DNA from: Candidatus Hydrogenedentota bacterium
GTDB lineage: Bacteria; Hydrogenedentota; Hydrogenedentia; Hydrogenedentales; JAGMZX01
Direction of reading: 5' to 3'
Length of the DNA stretch: 43,394 nucleotides
NCBI GenBank assembly: GCA_018005585.1
Contig: JAGMZX010000020.1
Coordinates: 1 to 43,394 of the forward strand
Shown: positions 20,123 to 27,912 of the stretch, in pieces
Layout: the number at the start of each line of letters is the position of its first letter
How positions within the stretch are numbered: position 1 is the stretch's first letter
The notes under the pieces: generated by a model
The model's input: only the letters and a program-made list of their open reading frames with translations
Database searches by the model: none
What the model was told of the DNA's origin: nothing
Position numbers and translations under genes: made by a program

Positions 20123-21486
20123 AGCGCGTTCTCCCCGGGCTGCTCCGCGTAGATGACGCGTAGCGCCTCAATCACCTTCTCCATGCGCATGCCGCGCGAA
20201 CCTTTCACCAGAAGCACGTCGCCGGGCCGCGCCTGCGCCGCGATCGCCTCGGCCATGGCCCGGTGTTCGTCTATGACGGCCGCGTCCGGGACGCCCGCCG
20301 CACGGGCCGCGCCAGTCATATCGGGGGCGTGAGGACCGCGCGCGTAAAGGTGCGCGACCCGTGCCGCGGCCGCGCGCGCGCCGGCCTCGCCATGGAGTTC
20401 GCGGGCGGCGCCGCCCAATTCAAGCATCTCCCCGAGCGCCGCGAAGCGCGCGCCAGCCGAAGGCCTGTCGGCCAGCGCCTGGAGCGCGGCGGCCATGCTC
20501 GCGGGATTCGCGTTGTACGAATCATCCAGGATTTCCAGCGGGCCCATGCGCACGACACGGAAATGCGCCATCCGGGCGCAGGCTTCGCGCAAGGGGCCTT
20601 CGAATTCGTCTATGCCGTGGCGCAATCCCACCGCGACGGCCAGCAGTACGTTGACGGCATGAGCGCGCACGGCCAGCGGCAGGCGCAACCGGCCCACCGG
20701 CTCGATCTCGAGCGCCATTTCGCCGGAGGGGGCGAAGCCGCACGAGCGCAGCACGACATCGCCCGAACCGCCGAAACGCACCTTCTCGCCGGGAAATCGG
20801 CCTGCAATTTCCATGCAACGTGTGTCGTCCGTGTTGACATAGAAGCAGCCGTCCGAGGGCAGCGCATCGACGATTTCGCCCTTGGCGCGTGCCACGGCTT
20901 CGATACTGCCGAATCCTTCGAGATGGGCGGGCGCGATGAGGGTGATGGCGGATTCGTCGGGCTGAACCAGCATGCACAAGCCCGCAATCTCGCCCGGGTG
21001 GTTGGCGCCCAGTTCGAGCACGCCGAATTCCGTGGCGGCGTCCATGCGCAGCAGTGAAATTGGGCAGCCGATCTCGTTGTTGAGGTTGCCTTCCGTTCCG
21101 GCAACGAGAAAACGCGAGCCGAGCACGGAAACGGTGAGGTCCTTCGCCGTGGTCTTGCCGCAGGATCCGGTTATGGCGAGCACCGGAATGTCCAATTGCG
21201 CGCGGTGATACGCGGCGAATGCCTGAAGCGCGCGCAGCGGCTCGTCCACGACCACGCAGGGGCCTTCCGGATGGACCCCGCGGCACAAGGCCCCCGCCGC
21301 GCCCTTCCGGAACGCTTCCGGCACGAACGCTTCCGCGTCGAAATTCGGCCCGCGCAAGGCCACGAACAGGTCGCCGGGGCGCAATTGGCGGGTATCGGTG
21401 GACACGGACGAAAAGGCGGCATCCGCCGCGGGGGTGGGCGCGCCGACGGTCTGCGCGAGGCGAGTCACTGTGTATTCCCAAGGCAT
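20119..21486 (-). CDS. murF: UDP-N-acetylmuramoyl-tripeptide--D-alanyl-D-alanine ligase
   Basis: MurF adds D-Ala-D-Ala to UDP-MurNAc-tripeptide, completing the pentapeptide. The 455-residue Mur ligase has the N-terminal VSTDTRQLRPGDLFVALRG motif, the ATP loop ITGSCGKTTAKD, GTEGNLNNEIGCPISLL, ELGANHPGEIAGL, DDSYNANPASM and FAALGEMLELG, all MurF-type. I start at the ATG at 21486, which shares one base with the murE stop (TGATG) and has GAGGAG eight bases upstream. An upstream in-frame TTG is less likely. Its stop overlaps the start of a 43-codon membrane ORF. Confidence 0.96.
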   Translation of the reverse strand: MPWEYTVTRLAQTVGAPTPAADAAFSSVSTDTRQLRPGDLFVALRGPNFDAEAFVPEAFRKGAAGALCRGVHPEGPCVVVDEPLRALQAFAAYHRAQLDIPVLAITGSCGKTTAKDLTVSVLGSRFLVAGTEGNLNNEIGCPISLLRMDAATEFGVLELGANHPGEIAGLCMLVQPDESAITLIAPAHLEGFGSIEAVARAKGEIVDALPSDGCFYVNTDDTRCMEIAGRFPGEKVRFGGSGDVVLRSCGFAPSGEMALEIEPVGRLRLPLAVRAHAVNVLLAVAVGLRHGIDEFEGPLREACARMAHFRVVRMGPLEILDDSYNANPASMAAALQALADRPSAGARFAALGEMLELGGAARELHGEAGARAAAARVAHLYARGPHAPDMTGAARAAGVPDAAVIDEHRAMAEAIAAQARPGDVLLVKGSRGMRMEKVIEALRVIYAEQPGENAL

Positions 21487-22952
21487 CAGCAACGCTCCTC
21501 GAGCAGTTTGCGCGCCACCTCACGGTCATCGAAGTGATGCTTCGTCTTTCCGATGATCTGGTAGTCTTCATGCCCCTTGCCGGCGATAAGGACCAGGTCG
21601 CCGGTCTCCGCCATGCCCAGCGCATGCGCGATAGCCTCGGCGCGATTCTCGATGACGGCGTAGTCCTCGCCTTTTCGCTTGTTCGCAGACTGGATGCCCG
21701 CCTCGACATCGAGCAAGATGCGCAGCGGGTCTTCCGTGCGGGGATTGTCGGAGGTGACCACCGCGTAGGTCGCCAGTTCGGCGGCGACGCGGCCCATCTT
21801 CGGACGTTTGCCACGGTCCCGGTCGCCGCCGCATCCGAAGACGAGGATTACGCGCTCGTTGCATAAGGCGCGCGCCGCGGTGAGCACGTTACGCAGCGCG
21901 TCATCCGTGTGCGCGTAATCCACCACGACCTGGAAGTCCTGTCCGGCGTCTATGGGCTCGAAACGCCCGGGCACGCAGGGCATCGCCGCGATGCCCTCGG
22001 CCACCACGCCAACGGGGATACCGAAACCGCCGCAAACGGCGGCGGCGCACAACGCGTTGCTTACGTTGTGCTCGCCCAGCAGCGCCATCGCGACTTCCGC
22101 TTCGCCCCAGGGGGATTCCATGTGAAACGTGGTCCGGCGCAGTTCCGCCCGTACGCGCGTGGCGCGGCAATCGCCGCGTTTCCCGAAGGTGTAGCAGGGA
22201 ACCTGGGATGCCGCGAGGAAACAGTCCGCAGAAGGGTCATCGCGGTTGACCACGGCAAACCGCCCCGGGCCGTGCAGGCGGTGAAAGAGCTTCAATTTGG
22301 CGTGCCGGTAGGTGTCCATGTCCTGGTGGTAATCGAGATGGTCCTGGGTCAGATTGGTGAAAGCGGCGGCCTGAAATTCGATGCCGGCGACGCGGTCCTG
22401 GTCCAGCGCGTGGGAGCTGACCTCCATCACGACGTGCGTCATCCCCTTTCCGCGCGCCAGCGCAAAGTGCTCGGCCAGAGTTTCGGCGAAGGGCGTCGTG
22501 TGCGGCGCGGGGCTGGCTTGGCCCGCGACCTCATAGCCCAGCGTGCCGAATTTGGCCGCGCGCAATCCCGCGGCCTGGAGGATGGAATGAATAAGGAAAA
22601 CCGTGCTGGACTTGCCGTTGGTGCCGGTCACCCCGATGACGACAAGATGCTCCGACGGATTTCCATGCAGCGCATGGGCGATAATCCCCGCGGCTGCGCG
22701 CGGCGCGGAACACCCAACGTAGGGCAGCCCGCACAGTTCCGCAAGTTCCGTTCTGTTGCCCAGGATGGCCACGGCGCCGGCGGTCGCGGCCTGGGGTGCA
22801 AATGCGTGGCCATCGGCGGTTTCGCCCTGCACCGCTATAAAAAGGCTGCCGGGCCGAACCTTGCGGGAATCCTCGGTGACAGCGTCAAACGTGAAGTCAC
22901 GCCCCGGCGAGGGGCCGAGACCTAGCGTCTCACATAGTTGTTGTCTGGTCAT
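21486..22952 (-). CDS. murE: UDP-N-acetylmuramoyl-L-alanyl-D-glutamate--2,6-diaminopimelate ligase
   Basis: MurE adds the third residue of the stem peptide. The 488-residue protein has the TEDSRKVRPGSLFIAVQG motif, the ATP loop GVTGTNGKSST (Ser for the usual second Thr), EVSSHALDQDRV, the lysine of HAKLKLF that is carbamylated in the family, and VVDYAHTDDAL. The motif SDNPRTEDP contains DNPR, the signature of meso-diaminopimelate-specific MurE rather than the lysine type, so the wall is predicted to be A1-gamma. The start overlaps the ftsI 3' end by 23 bases. Confidence 0.97.
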   Translation of the reverse strand: MTRQQLCETLGLGPSPGRDFTFDAVTEDSRKVRPGSLFIAVQGETADGHAFAPQAATAGAVAILGNRTELAELCGLPYVGCSAPRAAAGIIAHALHGNPSEHLVVIGVTGTNGKSSTVFLIHSILQAAGLRAAKFGTLGYEVAGQASPAPHTTPFAETLAEHFALARGKGMTHVVMEVSSHALDQDRVAGIEFQAAAFTNLTQDHLDYHQDMDTYRHAKLKLFHRLHGPGRFAVVNRDDPSADCFLAASQVPCYTFGKRGDCRATRVRAELRRTTFHMESPWGEAEVAMALLGEHNVSNALCAAAVCGGFGIPVGVVAEGIAAMPCVPGRFEPIDAGQDFQVVVDYAHTDDALRNVLTAARALCNERVILVFGCGGDRDRGKRPKMGRVAAELATYAVVTSDNPRTEDPLRILLDVEAGIQSANKRKGEDYAVIENRAEAIAHALGMAETGDLVLIAGKGHEDYQIIGKTKHHFDDREVARKLLEERC

Positions 22953-25083
22953 GCTGGGGCCCCATATGGCGGTTCGAGAACAGGAGCCGGCACACCCCCA
23001 CCTGAGTAATCGGGGTGCCGGCAGGGGGCTGTTGGGCGATCACGCGCCCCATGCCCTGAGGGGTCCAATCCAAGCCCAGTTCCATCAACCGTTGATGCGC
23101 TTCTGCTTTCGTCATGCCGGTGAAATCAGGCAGTCCTTGAACCCACTCCGTACCATCCCGCTCGCGCGTGACAAGTTCCACGTCGTCGAAGGAATCCAGG
23201 AAAAGGGTGCGCGCCCTCTCTTCCTTGGCGAGCACGACGCGGGGCCCCATGACATCGATGTCCTCCTCGGTGCCCGCTTCCGTGTCGATGTCTTCCTGGA
23301 CGGGGTCAGGCTCGACCTGAAGGCGGATAAGTGCTTCCCGCATCACTTCCCGGAAAGCCGGCCCGCACACGTAGCCGCCGAAATGCCGCTTGATCATAGG
23401 TTCGTGAATGATGATCACGCCGACGAGACGCGGGTCGCGCACCGGCGCGAAACCCGCAAAAATGGCCGTAAACCGGTCTTTGTCGAAGCCGCGACGGTCT
23501 TTGTAAGCTATCTGCGCGGTCCCGGTTTTGCCGCCGACACGGTATTCGGGGATGCTCGCCATGGTGCCGGTGCCGTGCATGACCACCTGATGGCACAAGT
23601 CGCGCATGGTGGCCGATGTTTCCGGCGAGAGGATCGGGTGCGCCGGCGCGCCGCCCCCGCGATACAGGACCTCGCCGTCCCGGCTTTCCACACGGTCCAG
23701 CATGTACGGCTGGATGAGAAAGCCGCCGTTGGCAATCACGGCCATGGCACGGGCGATTTGAGGCATGGTCACGGCGATTTCCTGGCCGATGGGCAATGCG
23801 CCCATGGTGAGGCGGGTCCAGCTTTCCCGCGGATGGACGATGCCGGGTTCTTCGAAGGGCTGCAGGTCCTGCGTGCAGCGCACGCCGAACCCGAACCGAT
23901 GAATCCATTCGGACAACGCGTCCGGGCCCAAGTCCCGCGCCACTTTCACGTGGCCGATGTTGCTCGACTCGGCGAACACCTCCGCGAAGGTCGCCTCGCC
24001 CATCTTATGGACGTCGCGGATCCAGTGGCCATAGGGATTGTACCGGCCCCACTCGCAGAAGACGGGGGTTCCGGGCGTAACAATGCCCTGTTCGAGCGCG
24101 GCGGAAGCCGTGACAATCTTGAAGACGGAGCCGGGCTCGAACACGTCGCGAAGCGCGCCGTTCTTCCACAGTTTTTCGTCGTACTCTTCAAAATGATTGG
24201 GGTCGAACGCGGGACGGTAGGCAAGGGCCAGGATAGCGCCGGTGCGCGCATCCATAATCATGCCCATGCCGCGCGCGGCGTTGCAGCGCGCCATGTTCGC
24301 CTCGATGGCCTGCTCGAGCGCGCGCTGGATGACCGCGTCGATGGTCAGATAGACGTGGTCTCCCCCTTCCGGCGGCCTGGATTCGAGTGTAAGAGAAGAA
24401 AGCAGGTTGCTGCGCCCGTCTTTTCGGCCCCGGTGTTCGCCGGGAACCGAGCGCAGCCACTTGTCAAATTCGAGTTCGATACCTTCGCAAGCGTTGCCGA
24501 TGCGGTTGACAAAGCCCAGGAGCGGCGCGGCCACCATCTCCTGGGGGTAATAGCGCATGGGCTCGTAAACGACAAAGACGCCCTTGCCCGCGACCGCGGC
24601 TATCTGCTTGAGTTCCTCGCCGGAAACCTCGGTGACCCAGCGGCGCAGGTAGACAAACCGGCGCGGTTTGCCATCCTTGGTGCGCTTTGAGAGATTGGCG
24701 ATCGTTTCGTCCTCGTCGATGCCCAATTCCAGGTTCAGGAGCAAGGCGACGCGTTCCGGCTCCTCGACCGTCTTGGGGTCGGCGCACAGCGCCGGGATCT
24801 TGTCGTCGGTGGCGAGGAGAATGCCGTTGGAGTCGTAGATGTTGCCCCGGGAAACATGGACGGAGACCAGCCCCTTGTGCACGTCGCCTTCCTTGCTCAG
24901 ATACGCGGCTGGCAACAGGTGCGCGAACAGGACCTTGACGATGATGGCGCCGAAAGCGAAGGCGAAGAAGCCCATGGTCGCGTAAACACGCGCGCGGCGC
25001 CATTTATCGGGCATGGCCGCGTGAAACACGTCGTCGTCGCGTCGCGCACGCTGTCTTCCGGGAATTCCATGCAACGAAGACAT
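22930..25083 (-). CDS. ftsI: Penicillin-binding protein FtsI (PBP2/3 type) with C-terminal PASTA domain
   Basis: FtsI is the class B transpeptidase that cross-links septal peptidoglycan, the partner of FtsW. The 717-residue protein has a short cytoplasmic start and one membrane helix (about 34-56). A dimerisation/pedestal domain follows, then the transpeptidase domain with Ser319 in SVFK, SSN at 373-375 and KTG at 519-521. An acidic linker (590-640) leads to a PASTA domain (about 648-705, DFTGMTKAEAHQRLMELGL). A PASTA domain is usual in Gram-positive PBP2x and SpoVD and less usual in Gram-negative FtsI. The ATG has GGAGG seven bases upstream, and the gene follows ftsL by 24 bases. Confidence 0.95.
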   Translation of the reverse strand: MSSLHGIPGRQRARRDDDVFHAAMPDKWRRARVYATMGFFAFAFGAIIVKVLFAHLLPAAYLSKEGDVHKGLVSVHVSRGNIYDSNGILLATDDKIPALCADPKTVEEPERVALLLNLELGIDEDETIANLSKRTKDGKPRRFVYLRRWVTEVSGEELKQIAAVAGKGVFVVYEPMRYYPQEMVAAPLLGFVNRIGNACEGIELEFDKWLRSVPGEHRGRKDGRSNLLSSLTLESRPPEGGDHVYLTIDAVIQRALEQAIEANMARCNAARGMGMIMDARTGAILALAYRPAFDPNHFEEYDEKLWKNGALRDVFEPGSVFKIVTASAALEQGIVTPGTPVFCEWGRYNPYGHWIRDVHKMGEATFAEVFAESSNIGHVKVARDLGPDALSEWIHRFGFGVRCTQDLQPFEEPGIVHPRESWTRLTMGALPIGQEIAVTMPQIARAMAVIANGGFLIQPYMLDRVESRDGEVLYRGGGAPAHPILSPETSATMRDLCHQVVMHGTGTMASIPEYRVGGKTGTAQIAYKDRRGFDKDRFTAIFAGFAPVRDPRLVGVIIIHEPMIKRHFGGYVCGPAFREVMREALIRLQVEPDPVQEDIDTEAGTEEDIDVMGPRVVLAKEERARTLFLDSFDDVELVTRERDGTEWVQGLPDFTGMTKAEAHQRLMELGLDWTPQGMGRVIAQQPPAGTPITQVGVCRLLFSNRHMGPQHDQTTTM

Positions 25084-25107
25084 AATGTGTCCTCCAGCAG
25101 CCGGCGG

Positions 25108-25617
25108 TCAGAACGAGCCGAGCTGGCTTTCCGGCGATTCGTCGAGCATCCAGGGTGCGACAGGGCCGGCAGCCGCGCGCCCGGGACCCGATGACCGGGC
25201 AGGGAGCGCGGGCGCGGCCGGAGCGTCCGGCGCGGACGATGAGCTGCTCGCGATTTCGAGTTTGGGCGGCTTCTCGTACAGCGCCTCCTCGAGGGGGTCG
25301 ACCAGGATCGTCGCCACCTGGTCGGGCTGCGGCTCGACAAGCCCGAGGTCGGGCGCGCGGTTCTGGAGCTTCTCGATGGCAAGCCAGCGGGCCTGCTCGA
25401 CATACAAGTCCCGCAGCCGCTCCTTGACCCGGCCAATCTCCGTCGTCGCCTCGAGAATCTGGTAGTCGGACCGCCAGATCTGCGTGTTCAGCCATACCTC
25501 GTAAAAGGCGGATGCGAACGGCGCAATGAACAGAGGCGCCCACCGGACCCAGCCGTACAGCGTGGCATGGCGCGCGCGCTTATCGCGCATACGCACGGCT
25601 CTTACATGGTCGCTCAT
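25108..25617 (-). CDS. ftsL: FtsL-like cell division protein
   Basis: FtsL forms a bitopic coiled-coil subcomplex with FtsB and FtsQ that activates FtsWI. The 169-residue product has a basic cytoplasmic start, a membrane helix near 24-43 and a heptad-like helix at about 48-88 (YQILEATTEIGRVKERLRDL). The segment LQNRAPDLGLVEPQPDQV resembles the end of the FtsL domain. A Ser/Pro/Ala-rich tail of about 55 residues makes it longer than the usual 90-130. Its ATG overlaps the rsmH stop (ATGA). The name rests mostly on position between rsmH and ftsI, since FtsL sequences diverge strongly. Confidence 0.8.
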   Translation of the reverse strand: MSDHVRAVRMRDKRARHATLYGWVRWAPLFIAPFASAFYEVWLNTQIWRSDYQILEATTEIGRVKERLRDLYVEQARWLAIEKLQNRAPDLGLVEPQPDQVATILVDPLEEALYEKPPKLEIASSSSSAPDAPAAPALPARSSGPGRAAAGPVAPWMLDESPESQLGSF

Positions 25618-26549
25618 AGTCGTTCCCCTACTCGCAGCCGCGCGCTCTTGGCGCGCGGGTTGTCCCGTATCTCTTCCTCAGCGGGGCGGAGCGGCGCGGG
25701 CGTCAACAACCGTATCCGCGGCGGGACGCATTCGCGCACGCGGCCATCGGGCCATAGCAGGCGCTGTTCCCGGGCGGCATCGCGCAGCACGGTCTTGCTG
25801 ACCCTGTCTTCCGCGCTGTGAAAAGCGATGACGCACAGCCTGCCGCCAGGCCGCAGCGCGTCAATCGCCTGGCGCAGGCCCGCATCGAGAAATTCCAGCT
25901 CAGAGTTCGTGCTCATCCTCAGACTTTGAAATACTGTTCTCAGTTCGTCCGGTTCGCGGCCCGCGAACGGCAGCGCTTCGCGCACGGCCGCGGCAAGGTC
26001 GCCGGTGGTCCGCAGCGAGCCCGCCTCGCGGCGCCGCAGGATGGCCTTGGCGACCCGGCGGGCCGGGCGCACGTCGCCGAAGGCCTTCAGGTCGCGCACC
26101 AGTTCGTCGAATGAGACCGCCCCGAGATAATCAGCGGCGGTCCGCCCGGCCGTGGTGTCCATCCGCATGTCCAGCGGGGCGTCGACGGTCCACGAGAAGC
26201 CCCGGGCCTCCCCGGCGATCTGCATGCTGCTCAGGCCGCAATCCAGAAGCACGCCATCGGCCTGTGCCACGCCCTGCCCGTCGAGGATTTCGCGGAGCAG
26301 GCCGTAATTGCCATGCACGACGGTCACGCATTCAAATGTCTTGAGCCGCTCCCGCGCCAGGGCCACGGCGAGCGGGTCCCGGTCAATGGCGACCAGCCGG
26401 CCGGTAGTCAGGCGCTGCGCGATGAGCGCGGCATGCCCGCCGGCGCCGGCGGTGCCGTCCACGTATGTCCCCTCGGGCCGGACCCGCAGCCATTCGATGG
26501 CGGGGCCGGCCATGACGGGCACGTGCGGCAAATCGGCCTTGCCCGGCAT
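25614..26549 (-). CDS. rsmH: 16S rRNA (cytosine(1402)-N(4))-methyltransferase
   Basis: RsmH (MraW) methylates N4 of C1402 in the ribosomal P site using S-adenosylmethionine. The 311-residue protein has the opening HVPVMAGPAIEWL, the SAM loop YVDGTAGAGGHAALIA, LLDCGLSSMQI, the family run GFSWTVDAPLDMRMD, and FHSAEDRVSK near the C-terminus. The ATG has GGAG seven bases upstream. It normally follows mraZ directly; here a STAS gene stands between them. Confidence 0.97.
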   Translation of the reverse strand: MPGKADLPHVPVMAGPAIEWLRVRPEGTYVDGTAGAGGHAALIAQRLTTGRLVAIDRDPLAVALARERLKTFECVTVVHGNYGLLREILDGQGVAQADGVLLDCGLSSMQIAGEARGFSWTVDAPLDMRMDTTAGRTAADYLGAVSFDELVRDLKAFGDVRPARRVAKAILRRREAGSLRTTGDLAAAVREALPFAGREPDELRTVFQSLRMSTNSELEFLDAGLRQAIDALRPGGRLCVIAFHSAEDRVSKTVLRDAAREQRLLWPDGRVRECVPPRIRLLTPAPLRPAEEEIRDNPRAKSARLRVGERL

Positions 26550-26588
26550 GGGGCGTTCTCCGAGGCGCGGCGGCCGGGGAACCGGCCG

Positions 26589-26933
26589 CTACGCCGCCTT
26601 GCGATACGAGTCGATGGCGACGGTCTCGTCTTCGTAAATCTCGAAAAGGTGCAGAATCCCCGCCATGCGCATGATGCGCCGGGTGTAGAGATTCACGCCC
26701 GCAAGCCTCAAGTCGCCGCGGCAGGCGCGGAACTGGCGCAGGCACTCGACCAGAAGACCCAGTCCTAGATAACTAACAAAGTTTACATCCGTCAGGTTCA
26801 CGACCAGCCGCGCGCGCTGGTCTTGCAGGCACCCGCCAAGGCTGAGGCGCAAGTCCTTCGCGCCTTCCTCGTCGAGGTCGCCCACCGGCCGCAATACCGT
26901 CACCGCTCCCGATTCCAGTCTGTGCACGTTCAT
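26589..26933 (-). CDS. STAS-domain protein lacking the phosphorylatable serine, within the dcw cluster
   Basis: The 114-residue product is a single STAS domain of the anti-sigma-factor-antagonist type: VTVLRPVGDLDEEGAKDLR, then ARLVVNLTDVNFVSYLGLGLLVECLR, then LRLAGVNLYTRRIMRMAGI and FEIYEDETVAI. In SpoIIAA and RsbV proteins the loop reads D-S-S-G-L-G and the second Ser is phosphorylated by a partner kinase. Here the loop is S54-Y55-L56-G57, so no Ser lies at that place. No RsbW-like kinase or SpoIIE-like phosphatase is in the window. It sits 23 bases after mraZ and 39 bases before rsmH and should be co-transcribed with both. STAS domains bind partner proteins; a binding role independent of phosphorylation is my inference. 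Confidence 0.85.
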   Translation of the reverse strand: MNVHRLESGAVTVLRPVGDLDEEGAKDLRLSLGGCLQDQRARLVVNLTDVNFVSYLGLGLLVECLRQFRACRGDLRLAGVNLYTRRIMRMAGILHLFEIYEDETVAIDSYRKAA

Positions 26934-26956
26934 GTTGGCGCCCTTTCTCCCTCGCG

Positions 26957-27475
26957 TTACAGGTCTGAGGTATTGTCAGTGCCGGCGCCTACCGCGACGA
27001 CGGCACGCCCCTGATCGCTGGGCACGGCGCTAATACCCCGAGCCATATCCTTCAGCTGGGGTTCACGAACCTCCCGGAAGGCGCGCCATGCCTCCAGATT
27101 CCAGATTTCTATATGCTCTCCAACGCCGACAACCACCGCTTCCGTGCGCGGCTGCAGACCCGCGTGGTCGCGCAGGTAGGGCGCGAGAGGCATCCTGCCC
27201 TGGCCATCCAGCGCAACTTCTGTTACACTACCGAAGAGAAGCCGCCGGAAATCGAGCGCGTACGGGTCCATCGGCGCGTAGTGGCCGAAATGGTCCACGA
27301 CCTTCTGCCACTCTTGATGTGGGTAAAGGAAAATGCAGTGGTCATAACCGCAAGCCATATACCAGTCCGAGTGCTTCAGCACACGCATGGTTTGCCGCAG
27401 GCGCGCCGGGATCGTAATCCTTGCCTTGTCGTCTATTGTTGTTTTCGTCTCGCCGTAATACATGGGGCTAACCAT
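26957..27475 (-). CDS. mraZ: Transcriptional regulator MraZ
   Basis: MraZ is the DNA-binding regulator at the head of most dcw clusters and controls its own operon by binding TGGGN repeats. The 172-residue protein has two SpoVT-AbrB-type half domains, one opening with YGETKTTIDDKARITIPARLR and the second with VALDGQGRMPLAPYLRDHAGL, and a polar C-terminal tail of about 25 residues beyond the usual length. I choose the ATG at 27475; an ATG four codons later (27463) and a TTG at 27490 are alternatives. Promoter and TGGGN repeats lie directly upstream. Confidence 0.93.
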   Translation of the reverse strand: MVSPMYYGETKTTIDDKARITIPARLRQTMRVLKHSDWYMACGYDHCIFLYPHQEWQKVVDHFGHYAPMDPYALDFRRLLFGSVTEVALDGQGRMPLAPYLRDHAGLQPRTEAVVVGVGEHIEIWNLEAWRAFREVREPQLKDMARGISAVPSDQGRAVVAVGAGTDNTSDL

Positions 27476-27494
27476 CTTTCCCCACGACAACCCA
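27470..27494 (-). promoter_or_regulatory. Candidate MraZ operator: TGGGN repeats at 10-bp spacing
   Basis: Read on the minus strand, TGGGT (27490-27494), five bases, TGGGG (27480-27484), five bases, TGGTT (27470-27474) make two full and one degenerate TGGGN unit in helical phase. MraZ is known to bind such repeats with 5-base spacers. The repeats lie downstream of the -10 box and reach into the mraZ start codon, so bound MraZ would sit over the initial transcribed region. Confidence 0.75.
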
Positions 27495-27507
27495 CTTCAT
27501 AGGACTT

Positions 27508-27536
27508 CTTGTAGCAATTCTGCTGCTCATTGTCAA
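27508..27536 (-). promoter_or_regulatory. Promoter of the dcw cluster
   Basis: On the minus strand a perfect TTGACA (27531-27536) is followed after exactly 17 bases by TACAAG (27508-27513), four of six matches to the -10 consensus. The predicted start near 27501 gives a 5' leader of about 25 bases before the mraZ ATG, containing the TGGGN repeats. Confidence 0.75.
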
Positions 27537-27912
27537 GAGTCTTTTTTTCATCACGATGGGACCGCTTGTTCGCCGTACTCGAAATCGCACATCCTTGAGA
27601 AGATTATGACCACAATATGTAGTGTTCGATTGGGCGAAAGCAGTTTATAGTAACGCAATATGTCGAAATTGCGGAAGTTGCTATTCTTGCACATTTCATG
27701 CACCTGAATACTGGAAAGGAAAGTGGTTGATCGTGGGGACAATTCCTGCACCCGCGCGCACGTTTCCCCCACTTCGCCCCACCGCCGCCGTGAGACGGGG
27801 TTTCCATGAGCCGGCAACGCCGGGCCTGCGCCGTTTGCGATTTCCATCGCAGCCCGCCATGATGCTACAATCAAGGTGAAGGCTGCGGGAAGGCTAGAAG
27901 GAGTGTTTTGCC
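27537..27912. other. Intergenic region between mraZ and the helical membrane protein gene
   Basis: This region holds no gene I can support. Roughly 27580-27740 is markedly AT-richer than the rest of the window, whereas 27745-27850 returns to high GC. Short frames on both strands lack ribosome sites. A TACAAT (27866-27871) about 40 bases before the plus-strand gene could be a -10 box, but its -35 is poor. Confidence 0.5.

Noticed and set aside
22756-24690. 644-codon open frame opposite ftsI and murE
   Set aside because: Antisense to two well-supported essential genes.
27551-27874. Minus-strand frame of about 107 codons upstream of mraZ
   Set aside because: No ribosome site, mixed composition across an AT-rich/GC-rich boundary, and no recognisable motif.
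27622-27879. Plus-strand frame with clustered Cys residues starting at a GTG
   Set aside because: The Cys pairs look tempting, but there is no ribosome site and the second half is typical shadow composition.
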